Shown here: positions 23,190 through 32,045 of the stretch, in pieces
How the letters are laid out: every line of letters begins with the position of its first letter
How positions within the stretch are numbered: the stretch's first letter is position 1
NCBI GenBank assembly: GCA_017449215.1
Contig: JAFSJY010000052.1
Coordinates: 1-40,240, forward strand
Origin: Acholeplasmatales bacterium
Lineage (GTDB): Bacteria > Bacillota_I > Bacilli_A > Acholeplasmatales > Anaeroplasmataceae
Direction of reading: 5' to 3'
Length of the DNA stretch: 40,240 bases
Made by a program: the position numbers and the translations under genes
Notes under the pieces: generated by a model
Told to the model about the DNA's origin: nothing
Database searches by the model: none
The model's input: the letters and a program-made list of their open reading frames with translations, nothing else

Positions 23190-24878
23190 TTATAAATTAT
23201 TAATTAATCTATTAATTCTTTCGAATACCTTATCCTTACCTAAGATTCTTTGAACAAAGTAAATATTAGGTGTATTCTTTCTACCAGCTAATGCTAATCT
23301 TAAGAAACCAGCACAATCTCCAGCTTGTCCATTAAAATCATTTGGATTTGCTTTATATGCCTTTCTATCAGATGTGAAATTATATTTAGCCGCTACAGTC
23401 TTTAAATTTTCAAACCATTCTTCTTCTGTAACATCTACATTATATGAATTCATATAATCATTTAAGAATGATTTAATAACATCATGAGCTACTTCCTTAG
23501 TCTCATTCTTATTTACCATAACTGTATAATCTAAATTAGACATATCTAAATTATTATATACATCATCAAAGAAGAATGAAATAATTGGATAAATATCAGA
23601 ATACTTAGCATAATCCTTTCTAGGCTTATCCTTTTCTCTTTCAATATTTAAAATATCAGTAAAGAATTTCTTATCCTTTAAAATTTCAGCTTCAAATTCT
23701 TTATTATATTCATTAGCCCAAGTTAAAACCTCTTCACATAGGTCAGCTGCTTTTCTATAAGCCATTCTTTCTTTTGAAATTGATTCTACCTTTTCAATAT
23801 CGAATAAGGCACCATCAACGCCCATCTTATCAAATGAAAGCTTGAAATCAAAGTAATCCTTATCTAGATTTTGTTCTCTCCAAGCTTCGTAATTAGAATT
23901 TGCTAATGTTAATAGATATTCAATGAAGCCGTACTTAGGATAACCTTGCTCTAAGAAGAATGCAGTTGCAGCCTCAGGGTCCTTTCTCTTAGAAAGCTTT
24001 CTTCTATTACCATTTTCTACCTTCATAATTACAGGAAGGTGTGCATACTTTGGTCTTTCAAATCCCATTGTATCAAATAATTCAAGATGGATAGGTAAGC
24101 TTGATAACCATTCCTCTCCTCTTGTTACATGAGTTGTTCTCATGAAGTGATCATCAACTAAGTGAGCGAAATGATATGTAGGAAGTCCATCTCCCTTTAG
24201 GATAACTATATCCTGATCATTTTCTGTTAATTCAAGGTCTCCTTTAATTTCATCATGAACAGCAATCTTATTATTATGGTCACCCATAGATTTAAATCTA
24301 ATAATATAAGAATCTCCATTCTTAATCTTAGCTATAGCCTCATCGATAGGTAAATTTCTATATTTTGCATACTTGCCATAATATCCAGGAATTTCCTTAT
24401 TAGCCTCTTGAACCTTTCTTAATTCAGCAAGCTCTTCCTGTGTTGCGAAGCATGGATATGCTCTACCAATCTTAATTAAATGCTTAATGCATACCTTATA
24501 AATATCAGCTCTATCTGATTGCTTATAAGGACCATAGTTACCTATTTCTTCTGAATCAGATACATAACCCTCATCTAGAATTACACCAAACTTCTTTAAT
24601 TGTGTAACTAGTGAAGCACCAGAACCTTCAATTTCTCTTTTAGTATCTGTATCCTCAAGTCTAATATAGAATACACCACCAGATTGCTTAGCAAATCTAG
24701 ATGACACTAATGAAGTAAATAAGCTTCCTGTATGTAAAAATCCTGTAGGTGATGGTGCGAATCTTGTTACCATAGCTCCTTCAGGTAAATTTCTCTTTGG
24801 ATATCTCTTTTCTAAATCTTCTACTGTCTCTTTAATATCTGGAAATATTAATTCTGCTAAATCATTATAATTTGACAT
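23190..24878 (-). CDS. gltX: Glutamyl-tRNA synthetase
   Basis: This is a 562-residue class I aminoacyl-tRNA synthetase. RFAPSPTGFLHTGSL (near 39-53) holds the HIGH-type motif, and RRKLSKRKDPEA (near 293) is the KMSKS loop. GEEWLSSLPIHLELF marks the GluRS/GlnRS catalytic domain, followed by the helical anticodon-binding part. The N-terminal extension of about 35 residues and the total length fit the longer GltX form of some Firmicutes. It charges tRNA-Glu with glutamate in the cytosol, and through an amidotransferase possibly tRNA-Gln. It stands alone between two terminators; tRNA-Glu lies 2 kb away on the other strand. Confidence 0.95.
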   Translation of the reverse strand: MSNYNDLAELIFPDIKETVEDLEKRYPKRNLPEGAMVTRFAPSPTGFLHTGSLFTSLVSSRFAKQSGGVFYIRLEDTDTKREIEGSGASLVTQLKKFGVILDEGYVSDSEEIGNYGPYKQSDRADIYKVCIKHLIKIGRAYPCFATQEELAELRKVQEANKEIPGYYGKYAKYRNLPIDEAIAKIKNGDSYIIRFKSMGDHNNKIAVHDEIKGDLELTENDQDIVILKGDGLPTYHFAHLVDDHFMRTTHVTRGEEWLSSLPIHLELFDTMGFERPKYAHLPVIMKVENGNRRKLSKRKDPEAATAFFLEQGYPKYGFIEYLLTLANSNYEAWREQNLDKDYFDFKLSFDKMGVDGALFDIEKVESISKERMAYRKAADLCEEVLTWANEYNKEFEAEILKDKKFFTDILNIEREKDKPRKDYAKYSDIYPIISFFFDDVYNNLDMSNLDYTVMVNKNETKEVAHDVIKSFLNDYMNSYNVDVTEEEWFENLKTVAAKYNFTSDRKAYKANPNDFNGQAGDCAGFLRLALAGRKNTPNIYFVQRILGKDKVFERINRLINNL

Positions 24879-24936
24879 AATAACTACCTCATTTCAATTC
24901 TTTTTAATTATATTAAAAATTAATTTTATTTTCAAC

Positions 24937-24961
24937 AAAAATAGGCGATTGCTCGCCTATT
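24937..24961 (-). terminator. Intrinsic terminator after the HtrA-like gene
   Basis: The minus strand has AATAGGCGA-GCAA-TCGCCTATT followed by TTT. It is a 9-base perfect stem that overlaps the stop codon of the protease gene. Confidence 0.85.
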
Positions 24962-26201
24962 AAATAGAATATATAAATTGAACTACATCAAATGATACCT
25001 TTGTGCCATCTTTGTATGTAATTGTAATTGTATCACCTAATGCTAAATCAGCGTCATATAAGAATTTCATAGCAGATGTAGCATCACTTGATGATGGATA
25101 ATTTGATACACCAAATGTTGAATCAAATTTAGAATCATCCTTATAATCAATTGCTATACTTGTAATAATATAATTTTTGCTTAATGAAGTACCAGTATAT
25201 GTATCATTAGATTTTACTGATGAAATATATAATGAACCAGATTGATTAAATTGACCTGCATAATAAGATATTTCAAATCCAAATTCATAATCACCTGTTA
25301 CATATCCATATGACCATACATTATTAGCAGTATCATATTTTGAATTATTTAATAATTCTGTAATTACTCTAATAACCTCTTTTGATGGAATTGCAAATCC
25401 CAAGCCCTCAATTCCAGATGATGAATATTTAGCATTAACTATACCAATTAAAGCACCAGCTGTATTAAATAATCCTCCACCTGAATTACCACTATTGATA
25501 GCTACATCAGTTTGAATTAATGACATCTTTGTATATGTATCTACACTCACACTTCTATTTACATATGATACTACACCTGATGATACTGAACCTGGTAAAG
25601 TACCAAGTGGGTTACCAATACAAATTACACTTGATCCTAGCTTTAAATCATCTGAATTTTCAAATATATCTGCATATACTAAGTTTGTAGCATCTATAGA
25701 TAATATTGCTAAATCTGAATCCTCATAGCCACCAACAAGCTTTGCTTGATATGTAACATCATCAGATTCATCCATTGTGTTATTATTATATGTTATTGCA
25801 TAATCAGTATAATCCTCAATTACATGGAAGCATGTAACTATAAAGCTCATGTTATAATCATTTGAATAAGCAAATAATACACCAGAGCCTGCCGCGGCAC
25901 TACTTGTGTTTGAAGCAACGATAGATACAACTGAACCATAAATGTCCTCTACTGTATCACTAACCTCCCTCTTTGTTGTATCTATTGTTGTTCCAAAATC
26001 AACATCATAATGTACATATACAGGATCATATGCCAATGATGTTTTTGAGCTATAATTACCATAATTTGATTTAGCTTCTGTTGTTGTTAATGAATTATCT
26101 TCAGTTTCAGTGACAGTTGTTGAAGAACTATCTAAATTACAAGATGCTAAGCCTACAAGCATTGATAAGCATCCTAAAGCTACTAAGAATTTCTTTTTCA
26201 T
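24960..26201 (-). CDS. HtrA/DegP-like trypsin-fold serine protease, lipoprotein
   Basis: This 413-residue secreted protease is anchored as a lipoprotein (signal MKKKFLVALGCLSMLVGLAS, Cys21 in the LASC lipobox). A Ser/Thr-rich linker follows (22-60). The trypsin-like domain has H126 (CFHVIED), D163 (DSDLAIL) and S240 (NSGNSGGGLF), and ends with GLGFAIPSKEVIRVI. The C-terminal 130 residues look like one PDZ domain. HtrA proteases degrade or refold damaged exported proteins. The triad is complete, so activity is likely. It is a single gene with its own terminator and a good ribosome site. Confidence 0.92.
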   Translation of the reverse strand: MKKKFLVALGCLSMLVGLASCNLDSSSTTVTETEDNSLTTTEAKSNYGNYSSKTSLAYDPVYVHYDVDFGTTIDTTKREVSDTVEDIYGSVVSIVASNTSSAAAGSGVLFAYSNDYNMSFIVTCFHVIEDYTDYAITYNNNTMDESDDVTYQAKLVGGYEDSDLAILSIDATNLVYADIFENSDDLKLGSSVICIGNPLGTLPGSVSSGVVSYVNRSVSVDTYTKMSLIQTDVAINSGNSGGGLFNTAGALIGIVNAKYSSSGIEGLGFAIPSKEVIRVITELLNNSKYDTANNVWSYGYVTGDYEFGFEISYYAGQFNQSGSLYISSVKSNDTYTGTSLSKNYIITSIAIDYKDDSKFDSTFGVSNYPSSSDATSAMKFLYDADLALGDTITITYKDGTKVSFDVVQFIYSI

Positions 26202-26297
26202 ATCCCTTACCTCCGTCTTTTCACTTAAATTATAAGCTTCAAATATGGGATAAATATGTCAAACTTGTAGTATGATTTTGTAAATTTCAAAGAAAAG

Positions 26298-26325
26298 AAA
26301 AAACTGGATATCTTAAGATACCCAG
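26298..26325 (-). terminator. Intrinsic terminator after rubrerythrin
   Basis: The minus strand has CTGGGTATC-TTAA-GATATCCAG (one G-U) followed by TTTTTT, just after the rubrerythrin stop codon. Confidence 0.8.
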
Positions 26326-26335
26326 CTAAAATAAA

Positions 26336-26929
26336 TTACTTAAAGTTTCTCTTTAATAAGCCTTCTAATGCTCTACCATGTCTTGCCTCATCACGAGCCA
26401 TTTCATGTACTGTATCATGGATAGCGTCTAGGTTATACTTCTTAGCTAGCTTAGCTAAATCAGTCTTACCCATTGTAGCACCATATTCGCATTCTACTCT
26501 CCAAGCTAAATTCTTCTTTGTTTCTGCAGTCATATTAGGTTCTAAATCACTACCTAATAATTCAGCGAATTTAGCTGCGTGCTCAGCTTCCTCATAGGCA
26601 GCCTTTTCCCAATATAAGCCAATTTCAGGATAACCCTCTCTATGAGCAACACGAGCCATACATAAATACATACCAACCTCTGAGCATTCACCTTGGAAGT
26701 TAGACATTAATTGATCAAAAATAGACTTCTTAACATCCTCTGGAATATCAGGGTTATTCTTTACTGTCTTTGCATAAACACCAAATTCATGCTCTGCAGC
26801 TAATGGCATTTCTCCTTCTACCTCTTGGAAAGCCTTAGCTGGTGCCTTACATACTGGACACTTGAAATCCTCAGGAAGAGAATCTCCTTCATAAACATAT
26901 CCACAAACCTTACATACAAATTTTTTCAT
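26336..26929 (-). CDS. Reverse rubrerythrin (rubredoxin domain first), NADH peroxidase-type
   Basis: This 197-residue protein has the reversed order of domains. The rubredoxin domain comes first (C6-x2-C9 in VCKVCGY, C24-x2-C27 in CPVCKAP). A ferritin-like four-helix domain follows, with di-iron ligands in [10 protein letters not shown] (E81/E84), YEEAEHAAK (E114-x2-H117), VECEYG (E147 area) and DEARHGR (E181-x2-H184). Such proteins reduce hydrogen peroxide in anaerobes with electrons passed through the rubredoxin iron. It is 19 bases after the perR-like gene in one operon, which fits peroxide-induced expression. Confidence 0.92.
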   Translation of the reverse strand: MKKFVCKVCGYVYEGDSLPEDFKCPVCKAPAKAFQEVEGEMPLAAEHEFGVYAKTVKNNPDIPEDVKKSIFDQLMSNFQGECSEVGMYLCMARVAHREGYPEIGLYWEKAAYEEAEHAAKFAELLGSDLEPNMTAETKKNLAWRVECEYGATMGKTDLAKLAKKYNLDAIHDTVHEMARDEARHGRALEGLLKRNFK

Positions 26930-26948
26930 TTTTTTCTCCTTTCGCTTT

Positions 26949-27323
26949 TTAGCTTATTTTTTTGCATTTCTTACAAATACCAACAAACATTAAATCAGTA
27001 CCTGTTACTTCATTTCCATCTATTTCTTCAAAAGATGGAAGATTGACCATACTAGGTGAAATATCATATATCATTCCACATTTAGCACATTTAAAATGAT
27101 AATGCTTTTCTTTAACTGTTTCATAGATTTCCTCTTGGCCTAATCTAAGCTTTTTGATTTGGCCCTCTTCTAATAGCTTAGATAGATTTCTATAAATGGT
27201 TGCTAAAGAAATATTTTCATAATTGGAATTGATATATTCAATTAGCCTTTCTGATGTAGTGTGGCCCATAAACTCTATTGACTTATATACGATTTGACTT
27301 TGATTTGTATTTCTTCTAATCAT
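26949..27323 (-). CDS. perR: Fur-family peroxide regulator, PerR-like
   Basis: This 124-residue Fur-type regulator has the winged helix in residues 20-60 ([16 protein letters not shown]). It has two structural-zinc Cys pairs (C79-x2-C82 and C117-x2-C120) and H74/H76 in KHYHFKC. Asp87 lies at the position of PerR Asp104, which favours a peroxide sensor over an iron sensor. His21 matches PerR His37. Glu68 replaces PerR Asp85, a small deviation. It precedes the rubrerythrin gene, a usual PerR target. A 6-1-6 palindrome upstream is the likely operator. Confidence 0.87.
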   Translation of the reverse strand: MIRRNTNQSQIVYKSIEFMGHTTSERLIEYINSNYENISLATIYRNLSKLLEEGQIKKLRLGQEEIYETVKEKHYHFKCAKCGMIYDISPSMVNLPSFEEIDGNEVTGTDLMFVGICKKCKKIS

Positions 27324-27374
27324 ATGTCAACTCCCTTTCATCAATATTAACTTACGTTACATCTAACTAATTTT

Positions 27375-27403
27375 ATTTTATCAATAATATAATTACTTGT
27401 CAA
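27375..27403 (-). promoter_or_regulatory. Promoter of perR-rubrerythrin
   Basis: The minus strand has TTGACA (27403-27398), a 17-base spacer and TAAAAT (27380-27375), about 50 bases before the start codon. Confidence 0.75.
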
Positions 27404-27411
27404 TCCTTATC

Positions 27412-27424
27412 GAGAATAATTCTC
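27412..27424. promoter_or_regulatory. Fur/PerR-type operator palindrome
   Basis: GAGAAT-A-ATTCTC is a perfect 6-1-6 palindrome with the 7-1-7-like Fur-family design. It begins 9 bases upstream of the -35 box of the perR promoter. Binding by the neighbouring PerR-like protein is inferred. Confidence 0.6.
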
Positions 27425-27436
27425 AAATAGAAAATA

Positions 27437-27459
27437 AAAGAAAACCCGTAAGAATACGG
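27437..27459 (-). terminator. Intrinsic terminator after the Na/Pi transporter
   Basis: The minus strand has CCGTA-TTCT-TACGG followed by GTTTTCTTTTA, one base after the stop codon. The stem is short (5 bases) and the T-run interrupted. Confidence 0.6.
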
Positions 27460-27460
27460 A

Positions 27461-29218
27461 TTAGTGATTGAATTCATCATATTTAGTAATATCTTTAATA
27501 ATAATTGAATCCAAAATGTTAGTTAAATGGTCACCCATTCTTTCAACATTTGATAGAATTTCAACATAATGCTCTGTGTTCATAAATGAACAATAGCCTG
27601 ATTGAACTCTATGAACATGACGCTCATGTAATACTTCCTCTAATTGATCAATCTGATCCTCATAAGGAAGTGTTTCAATAGCTCTTGTCCTATCCCAGTT
27701 CTTAACTGCCTCTGTTGTTCCATCAACCATTGTTAATAAAACACCAAAGTAGCTTTCTAGATCCTGTACACCATCCTCTGATAGATGCATATCTTTTGAA
27801 TATCTATCCTCGAAGAATTCCAATATATTTGTACAGTGGTCACCTATACGTTCGATATCCTTAATATTATCTAGATATTTAGATATTAATGCTGTTTCTT
27901 GATTATCTAGCTTAGCTAATGTTAACTTAATTAAATAATCATGGATACGCTTATCTAAACAGTTAATAGTTCTTTCTAGCTCGGCACCCTCTGTTAAAAG
28001 CTTTTCATCTCTCTTAAATGCGAAGCTTTTAGCAACATGTACAGCGTTATTCATTGTTTCAATCATATAATCTAGAGCACTCTTAGCAAATGTTATTGCT
28101 AGTGTTGGAGACTTTTGAATTAATGTGTAATCTAATAAAGAATCCTCAATAGATGTACCCTCTTGAGTTTTAATAAGCTTATTACATATAAATGTAAGTG
28201 GTGTTAATAAGAATAAGAATACAAATGAGTTAACAATATTAAAGAATAAGTGAGCCAAGGCTATAATCATTGGATTATAGAATGGAACATTATTCGAATC
28301 TAATATTTGACCATTCATATTAAATGCATTCGCGGCTGTTTCGCATAACCAATAATATGGAACAAATAAGCACATGAACACTAATACACCAACTAATTTA
28401 ATTAATATATTAGCTAAAGCAACCTTTTTCGCGGTCTTATTCGAACCTAAGGAAGCTAGCAATGCGGTTATTGTTGTACCTACATTAGCACCAAGCATAA
28501 TTGCAAGTGCACCCTTTAATGAAATTGCTGCTTCTGCGAATAATTCTTGAACAATACCAATTGTCGCTGAAGATGATTGAACAACAAATGTAAATAATGT
28601 ACCAACTATAACACCTAAAACTGGAACATTTTGTAAGCTTTCAAATAATCCAACTATTGCTTGATTAATTGAAGGATCCTCTAAGAAATGCTTAAACGAC
28701 ATATCAATTAATGCAAGTCCTAGGAAGATAAAACCAAAGCCTAAAACAACTGAACCAATTTGATTAACCTTCTGCTTTTTGAAAAAGAAATTCATAGTAG
28801 CGCCAATAAATACCAATACTACTGATACAATAGGCATTATCTTTAATTGAGAAAAGAACGCTAGGATTATTGTTAAAATAGTACCACCAATATTAGCACC
28901 AAGTAATACACCAAGAGCTTGACCAAAGGTCATAAGTCCGGCGCCAACTAGTGATACAGCTAATGCTGATGTACCAGACGCTGATTGAGTAAGCATTGTT
29001 GTAACAAAACCAACAAGCATACCCTTAATAGGTGTGTTTGTACCTTTAGCAATAATGACCTTCATCTTATCTCCGGCCATTGCCTTTAGGGATGATCCCA
29101 TCATGTTAATACCAAATAGGAAAATACCTAAGCCACACAATATATAAAGGATTGCTACTACATTACCATAGGCGCCATCAGGAAATCCGAGGTTAACGCC
29201 ATCAAGAATATTTACCAT
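27461..29218 (-). CDS. Na+/phosphate cotransporter with PhoU-like domain (NptA/YjbB type)
   Basis: This 585-residue membrane protein has the duplicated Na/Pi-cotransporter core, with repeated motifs TQSASGTSALAVSLVGAG (near 78) and VQSSSATIGIVQEL (near 215). Each lies in a hairpin of the eight-helix domain. After about residue 365 the soluble C-terminal half has PhoU-like helices (IERIGDHCTNILEFF and VERMGDHLTNILDSI). The family moves phosphate with sodium; bacterial forms with a PhoU tail may import or export phosphate. It is a single gene. No pho box is seen. Confidence 0.9.
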   Translation of the reverse strand: MVNILDGVNLGFPDGAYGNVVAILYILCGLGIFLFGINMMGSSLKAMAGDKMKVIIAKGTNTPIKGMLVGFVTTMLTQSASGTSALAVSLVGAGLMTFGQALGVLLGANIGGTILTIILAFFSQLKIMPIVSVVLVFIGATMNFFFKKQKVNQIGSVVLGFGFIFLGLALIDMSFKHFLEDPSINQAIVGLFESLQNVPVLGVIVGTLFTFVVQSSSATIGIVQELFAEAAISLKGALAIMLGANVGTTITALLASLGSNKTAKKVALANILIKLVGVLVFMCLFVPYYWLCETAANAFNMNGQILDSNNVPFYNPMIIALAHLFFNIVNSFVFLFLLTPLTFICNKLIKTQEGTSIEDSLLDYTLIQKSPTLAITFAKSALDYMIETMNNAVHVAKSFAFKRDEKLLTEGAELERTINCLDKRIHDYLIKLTLAKLDNQETALISKYLDNIKDIERIGDHCTNILEFFEDRYSKDMHLSEDGVQDLESYFGVLLTMVDGTTEAVKNWDRTRAIETLPYEDQIDQLEEVLHERHVHRVQSGYCSFMNTEHYVEILSNVERMGDHLTNILDSIIIKDITKYDEFNH

Positions 29219-29290
29219 ACTTTCTCCTTTAAGAAAATCTTTACCAATATAGATTTTAATATTTATTATAAAAATTTACAACAAATTAAA

Positions 29291-29303
29291 ATACTTTTAG
29301 TAT
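29291..29303 (-). terminator. Weak hairpin after the RNase H gene
   Basis: ATACT-AAA-AGTAT on the minus strand is followed by TTTAATTTG, ten bases after the stop codon. It is a weak terminator candidate. Confidence 0.4.
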
Positions 29304-29312
29304 AGAAAACAC

Positions 29313-29894
29313 TTACATACCAACTGCTTCTTTTGCTAATCTATCAACTTTGTCGTTATATTCATTATTAGTATGACTTTTTACCTTATGGAAAACTACT
29401 TCTATCTTTCCATTCATTAAATCAGAAAACTTCTGATATTCTATAGCTATTTTAGTATTAGCCTTCCAAGCCTTTGTATACCAAGATTCAATCCCTTGAT
29501 AATCAAAGAATATATGTAATCTTTTAATACCCTTTTTATACGCATAATTGATAATAAATCCCGCTGCCTTTATTTCACCAGCTACATTTCTATTTTCGGT
29601 ATATTCATCAATTTCCTCATATCCCTTTTTAAATGTATATTCCTTATTATCAATAATAAGTATAGCTCCAAAGCCATATACTGATGTTTTTGAATTAAAT
29701 GAACCATCAATATAAGCCTTTGGTTCAGTTACACCATCAGAAAAAGGTCTATCCTCTAAATAAGCTATAGCCTCTTCTTTAATTGAAAAAGATTTATATT
29801 TAGGACCCTTACATTCCTTAATAACAGATTGAGCCTCTTCCCAAGATTCAACTATTACCTTATGTGTTTCATCCTTAATTGCATAATACTTCAT
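29313..29894 (-). CDS. rnhA: Ribonuclease HI with N-terminal viroplasmin-like RNA/DNA-hybrid-binding domain
   Basis: This 193-residue protein has an N-terminal viroplasmin-like hybrid-binding domain (about 1-48: YYAIKDETHKVIVESWEEAQ and KYKSFSIKEEAIAYL). It is joined to a type 1 RNase H domain with the full D-E-D-D set: D63 (YIDGSF), E107 (GEIKA), D131 (FFDYQG) and D184 (DKVDRLA). It cleaves the RNA strand of RNA-DNA hybrids. It is the last gene of the yggS-ylmH-mtnN-rnhA operon, four bases after the nucleosidase gene. Confidence 0.93.
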   Translation of the reverse strand: MKYYAIKDETHKVIVESWEEAQSVIKECKGPKYKSFSIKEEAIAYLEDRPFSDGVTEPKAYIDGSFNSKTSVYGFGAILIIDNKEYTFKKGYEEIDEYTENRNVAGEIKAAGFIINYAYKKGIKRLHIFFDYQGIESWYTKAWKANTKIAIEYQKFSDLMNGKIEVVFHKVKSHTNNEYNDKVDRLAKEAVGM

Positions 29895-29898
29895 GTTT

Positions 29899-30585
29899 TT
29901 AACCTAAATTCTTTAATAATTTAATACAAATTGTAGCAGATTCGTGAGCCATATCATTTTCAAATTCTATATATGATTCCTCTTGATTTGCCTCACCTAC
30001 AACATCAGATATATATCTTAATACAATAAAATCAACACCTGCTCTAACACAAGTTTGAGCAACACCAGCACCTTCCATTTCAGTTACAATGCCTTCTGTA
30101 TTCTCAATATACTTAAATGCATCCATGCTAGATACAAATTGATCTCCTGAATAAACCTTAGCTGTTTTATATTCAATACCAAGCTTATTTAATACAGATT
30201 TAACCATAACAATATTTTCAATACCAACAGCATATTCAGCTGGCATTCCAGGTACTTGTCCATGCTTATATCCAAATATTGTAGCATCAACATCATGATA
30301 TGCTAAGCTTTCAGCAATTACTATATCTCTATGCTTTAAAGGCTTTGTACCACCAGCAATGCCTGTATTAATAATAAATGAGCATTCAAATTCTCTAATT
30401 AGAATTGTTGTAGCTATTGCGGCATTAACCTTTCCCATTCCACTTTCAGTTAATACAACTTCAACATTTCCAATATATCCTCTATGAAATTCTGATCCGA
30501 AAATTCTAACACTTTCTAAATCTTCCATTTCATTTAAGATTTCTTCCATTTCAGGCTTCATAGCCGCTACTATTCCAACTCTCAT
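29899..30585 (-). CDS. mtnN: 5'-methylthioadenosine/S-adenosylhomocysteine nucleosidase
   Basis: This 228-residue protein of the nucleoside phosphorylase fold has the MTAN signatures GIVAAMKPEMEEIL (E12), INTGIAGGTKP, VTEMEGAGVAQ (E171) and RYISDVVG (D194). E12 and D194 are the usual catalytic pair. It splits adenine from methylthioadenosine and S-adenosylhomocysteine, part of methyl-donor recycling. Length is normal. The start has a GGAGG-like site, and it follows ylmH by nine bases in the same operon. Confidence 0.95.
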   Translation of the reverse strand: MRVGIVAAMKPEMEEILNEMEDLESVRIFGSEFHRGYIGNVEVVLTESGMGKVNAAIATTILIREFECSFIINTGIAGGTKPLKHRDIVIAESLAYHDVDATIFGYKHGQVPGMPAEYAVGIENIVMVKSVLNKLGIEYKTAKVYSGDQFVSSMDAFKYIENTEGIVTEMEGAGVAQTCVRAGVDFIVLRYISDVVGEANQEESYIEFENDMAHESATICIKLLKNLG

Positions 30586-30594
30586 ATTTTCCTC

Positions 30595-31329
30595 CTACAC
30601 TCTCTTAGATAAGGTAACATTTAATCTATCACTTCTAGTTTTACCATTTAGTGCAGTAACCTTAAATTTACCCTTATGTCTAACAGATACAATATCATCT
30701 ATTTTTAAAACATGTGAAACATTCATATTAATAATATGATTGACCTGTACTAAACCTTCTATTATTAATTCCTGAGCTTCACTTCTAGATATACCATAGA
30801 TTGCAGATACAACACAATCTATTCTTAATGAAGATATAAAATAATTCTTATCTTCATATCTAATTACATTTTCTATTCTTTCATTGCATTCCTCTAATTC
30901 AATAGGTGCCTTACCTACAAATTTAAATTCAGATTCAATGAACTTAGAAATTTCCTCTGTACATGCAATATATACATCACCATTATTTATAACAATATCA
31001 CCAAGAGATTCTCTTTTAATACCTAACCCCATTAATGAACCTAATACATTTCTATGGTTTATCTCATAATACTTTTTATTATATTTTATTTTATAAACTA
31101 CTATTTTAAAATCATCATCACTTACATCATATTGTGATAATATATATCTATTTCTATCTGCATTTATAATCTTTCCATATTTTTCAAATGGTGCCTTTTG
31201 ATACTTACACATCTCTTCTAAAATAGCACCATATGTTTCATCTAAAAATGGTAATAATACTACATTACCCATATAGCTTCTTTCTATAGCAGATTCTATC
31301 CTCTTTTTAAATTTTATTACATCTTCCAT
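30595..31329 (-). CDS. ylmH: YlmH-family S4-domain RNA-binding protein
   Basis: This 244-residue protein matches YlmH. It has an N-terminal alpha/beta region with the family stretch ALIENRNVLGSLMGLGI-like (HRNVLGSLMGLGIKRESLGD at 94-113) and a C-terminal S4 RNA-binding domain (about 165-225, RIDCVVSAIYGISRSEAQEL). YlmH binds ribosome-associated RNA and takes part in ribosome quality control and division-linked functions in Firmicutes. It overlaps yggS by 13 bases. The sepF, ylmG and divIVA genes usually nearby are absent. Confidence 0.9.
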   Translation of the reverse strand: MEDVIKFKKRIESAIERSYMGNVVLLPFLDETYGAILEEMCKYQKAPFEKYGKIINADRNRYILSQYDVSDDDFKIVVYKIKYNKKYYEINHRNVLGSLMGLGIKRESLGDIVINNGDVYIACTEEISKFIESEFKFVGKAPIELEECNERIENVIRYEDKNYFISSLRIDCVVSAIYGISRSEAQELIIEGLVQVNHIINMNVSHVLKIDDIVSVRHKGKFKVTALNGKTRSDRLNVTLSKRV

Positions 31330-31952
31330 AATACTCTACCAAGTCTTACATGAGTACTACCAGAAGCAATAGCTTCCTTATAGTCATCACTCATACCCAT
31401 TGATAAATATGGCATACTGATATTAAAATCCTTTTCTACTCTTTCCTTTAAATATTTTAATGATTTAAATTGCTTAATTAAATCATCATGAGTATCAGCC
31501 TTAATAGCCATCATCATAAATCCAACTACATTAATCTTTTTATACTTTAATACCTCAGTCATAAATTCATTGATTTTATGATAATCTACACCATTTTTAT
31601 TTTCTTCTAGATTAATAGATACCTCAATAAATACATCAAGTGGTTCTTCTCTATATTTTTCAATCATTTTAGCTAAATCTAAAGAATCTAAAGAATGTAA
31701 TACATCAATTTTATTGATAATATCCTTACATTTATTTCTTTGAAGATGACCAATAAAATGCCATCTAATATCCTTATAATCCTTTAATTCTTCATATTTA
31801 GTTAAAAAAGCTTCTACTCTATTTTCACCAAAATTATTAACTCCATGCATCAATAATTCCTTCATTTCATTACTACCAACATACTTAGTAGCCGCAACTA
31901 CATTTACAGGAATTGTTTTTAAGAATTCATCTATATCTTCTCTTAGCATCAT
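31317..31952 (-). CDS. yggS: PLP-binding protein YggS/PLPBP
   Basis: This protein of about 211 residues matches the YggS/PROSC family: VAATKYV with the PLP Lys (K23), GVNNFGENRVEAF, WHFIGHLQRNK, and SMGMSDDYKEAIASG with the phosphate loop HVRLGR. It carries pyridoxal phosphate and buffers the free cofactor. It shows no racemase activity in studied members. I chose the ATG at 31952, since GGAG lies 8 bases before it; the frame extends to 31970 without a site. It heads a four-gene operon. Confidence 0.94.
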   Translation of the reverse strand: MMLREDIDEFLKTIPVNVVAATKYVGSNEMKELLMHGVNNFGENRVEAFLTKYEELKDYKDIRWHFIGHLQRNKCKDIINKIDVLHSLDSLDLAKMIEKYREEPLDVFIEVSINLEENKNGVDYHKINEFMTEVLKYKKINVVGFMMMAIKADTHDDLIKQFKSLKYLKERVEKDFNISMPYLSMGMSDDYKEAIASGSTHVRLGRVLWKM

Positions 31953-31996
31953 AAATATCACTCCAAACATTTATTATTATACAATAATAATTTATT

Positions 31997-32038
31997 AAAA
32001 AAAAGAACTTCAAGGTCAATGGTAGACTTTGAAGTTCT
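31997..32038 (-). terminator. Strong terminator after the DUF4353 lipoprotein gene
   Basis: A 14-base stem (AGAACTTCAAAGTC with GACCTTGAAGTTCT, one G-U) is followed by eight T residues on the minus strand, eight bases after the stop codon. Confidence 0.9.
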
Positions 32039-32045
32039 ATTTATA

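Noticed and set aside
26229-26262. Promoter of the HtrA-like gene (TTGACA and TATAAT)
   Set aside because: The boxes are present on the minus strand but 22 bases apart, too far for a standard sigma-A promoter.
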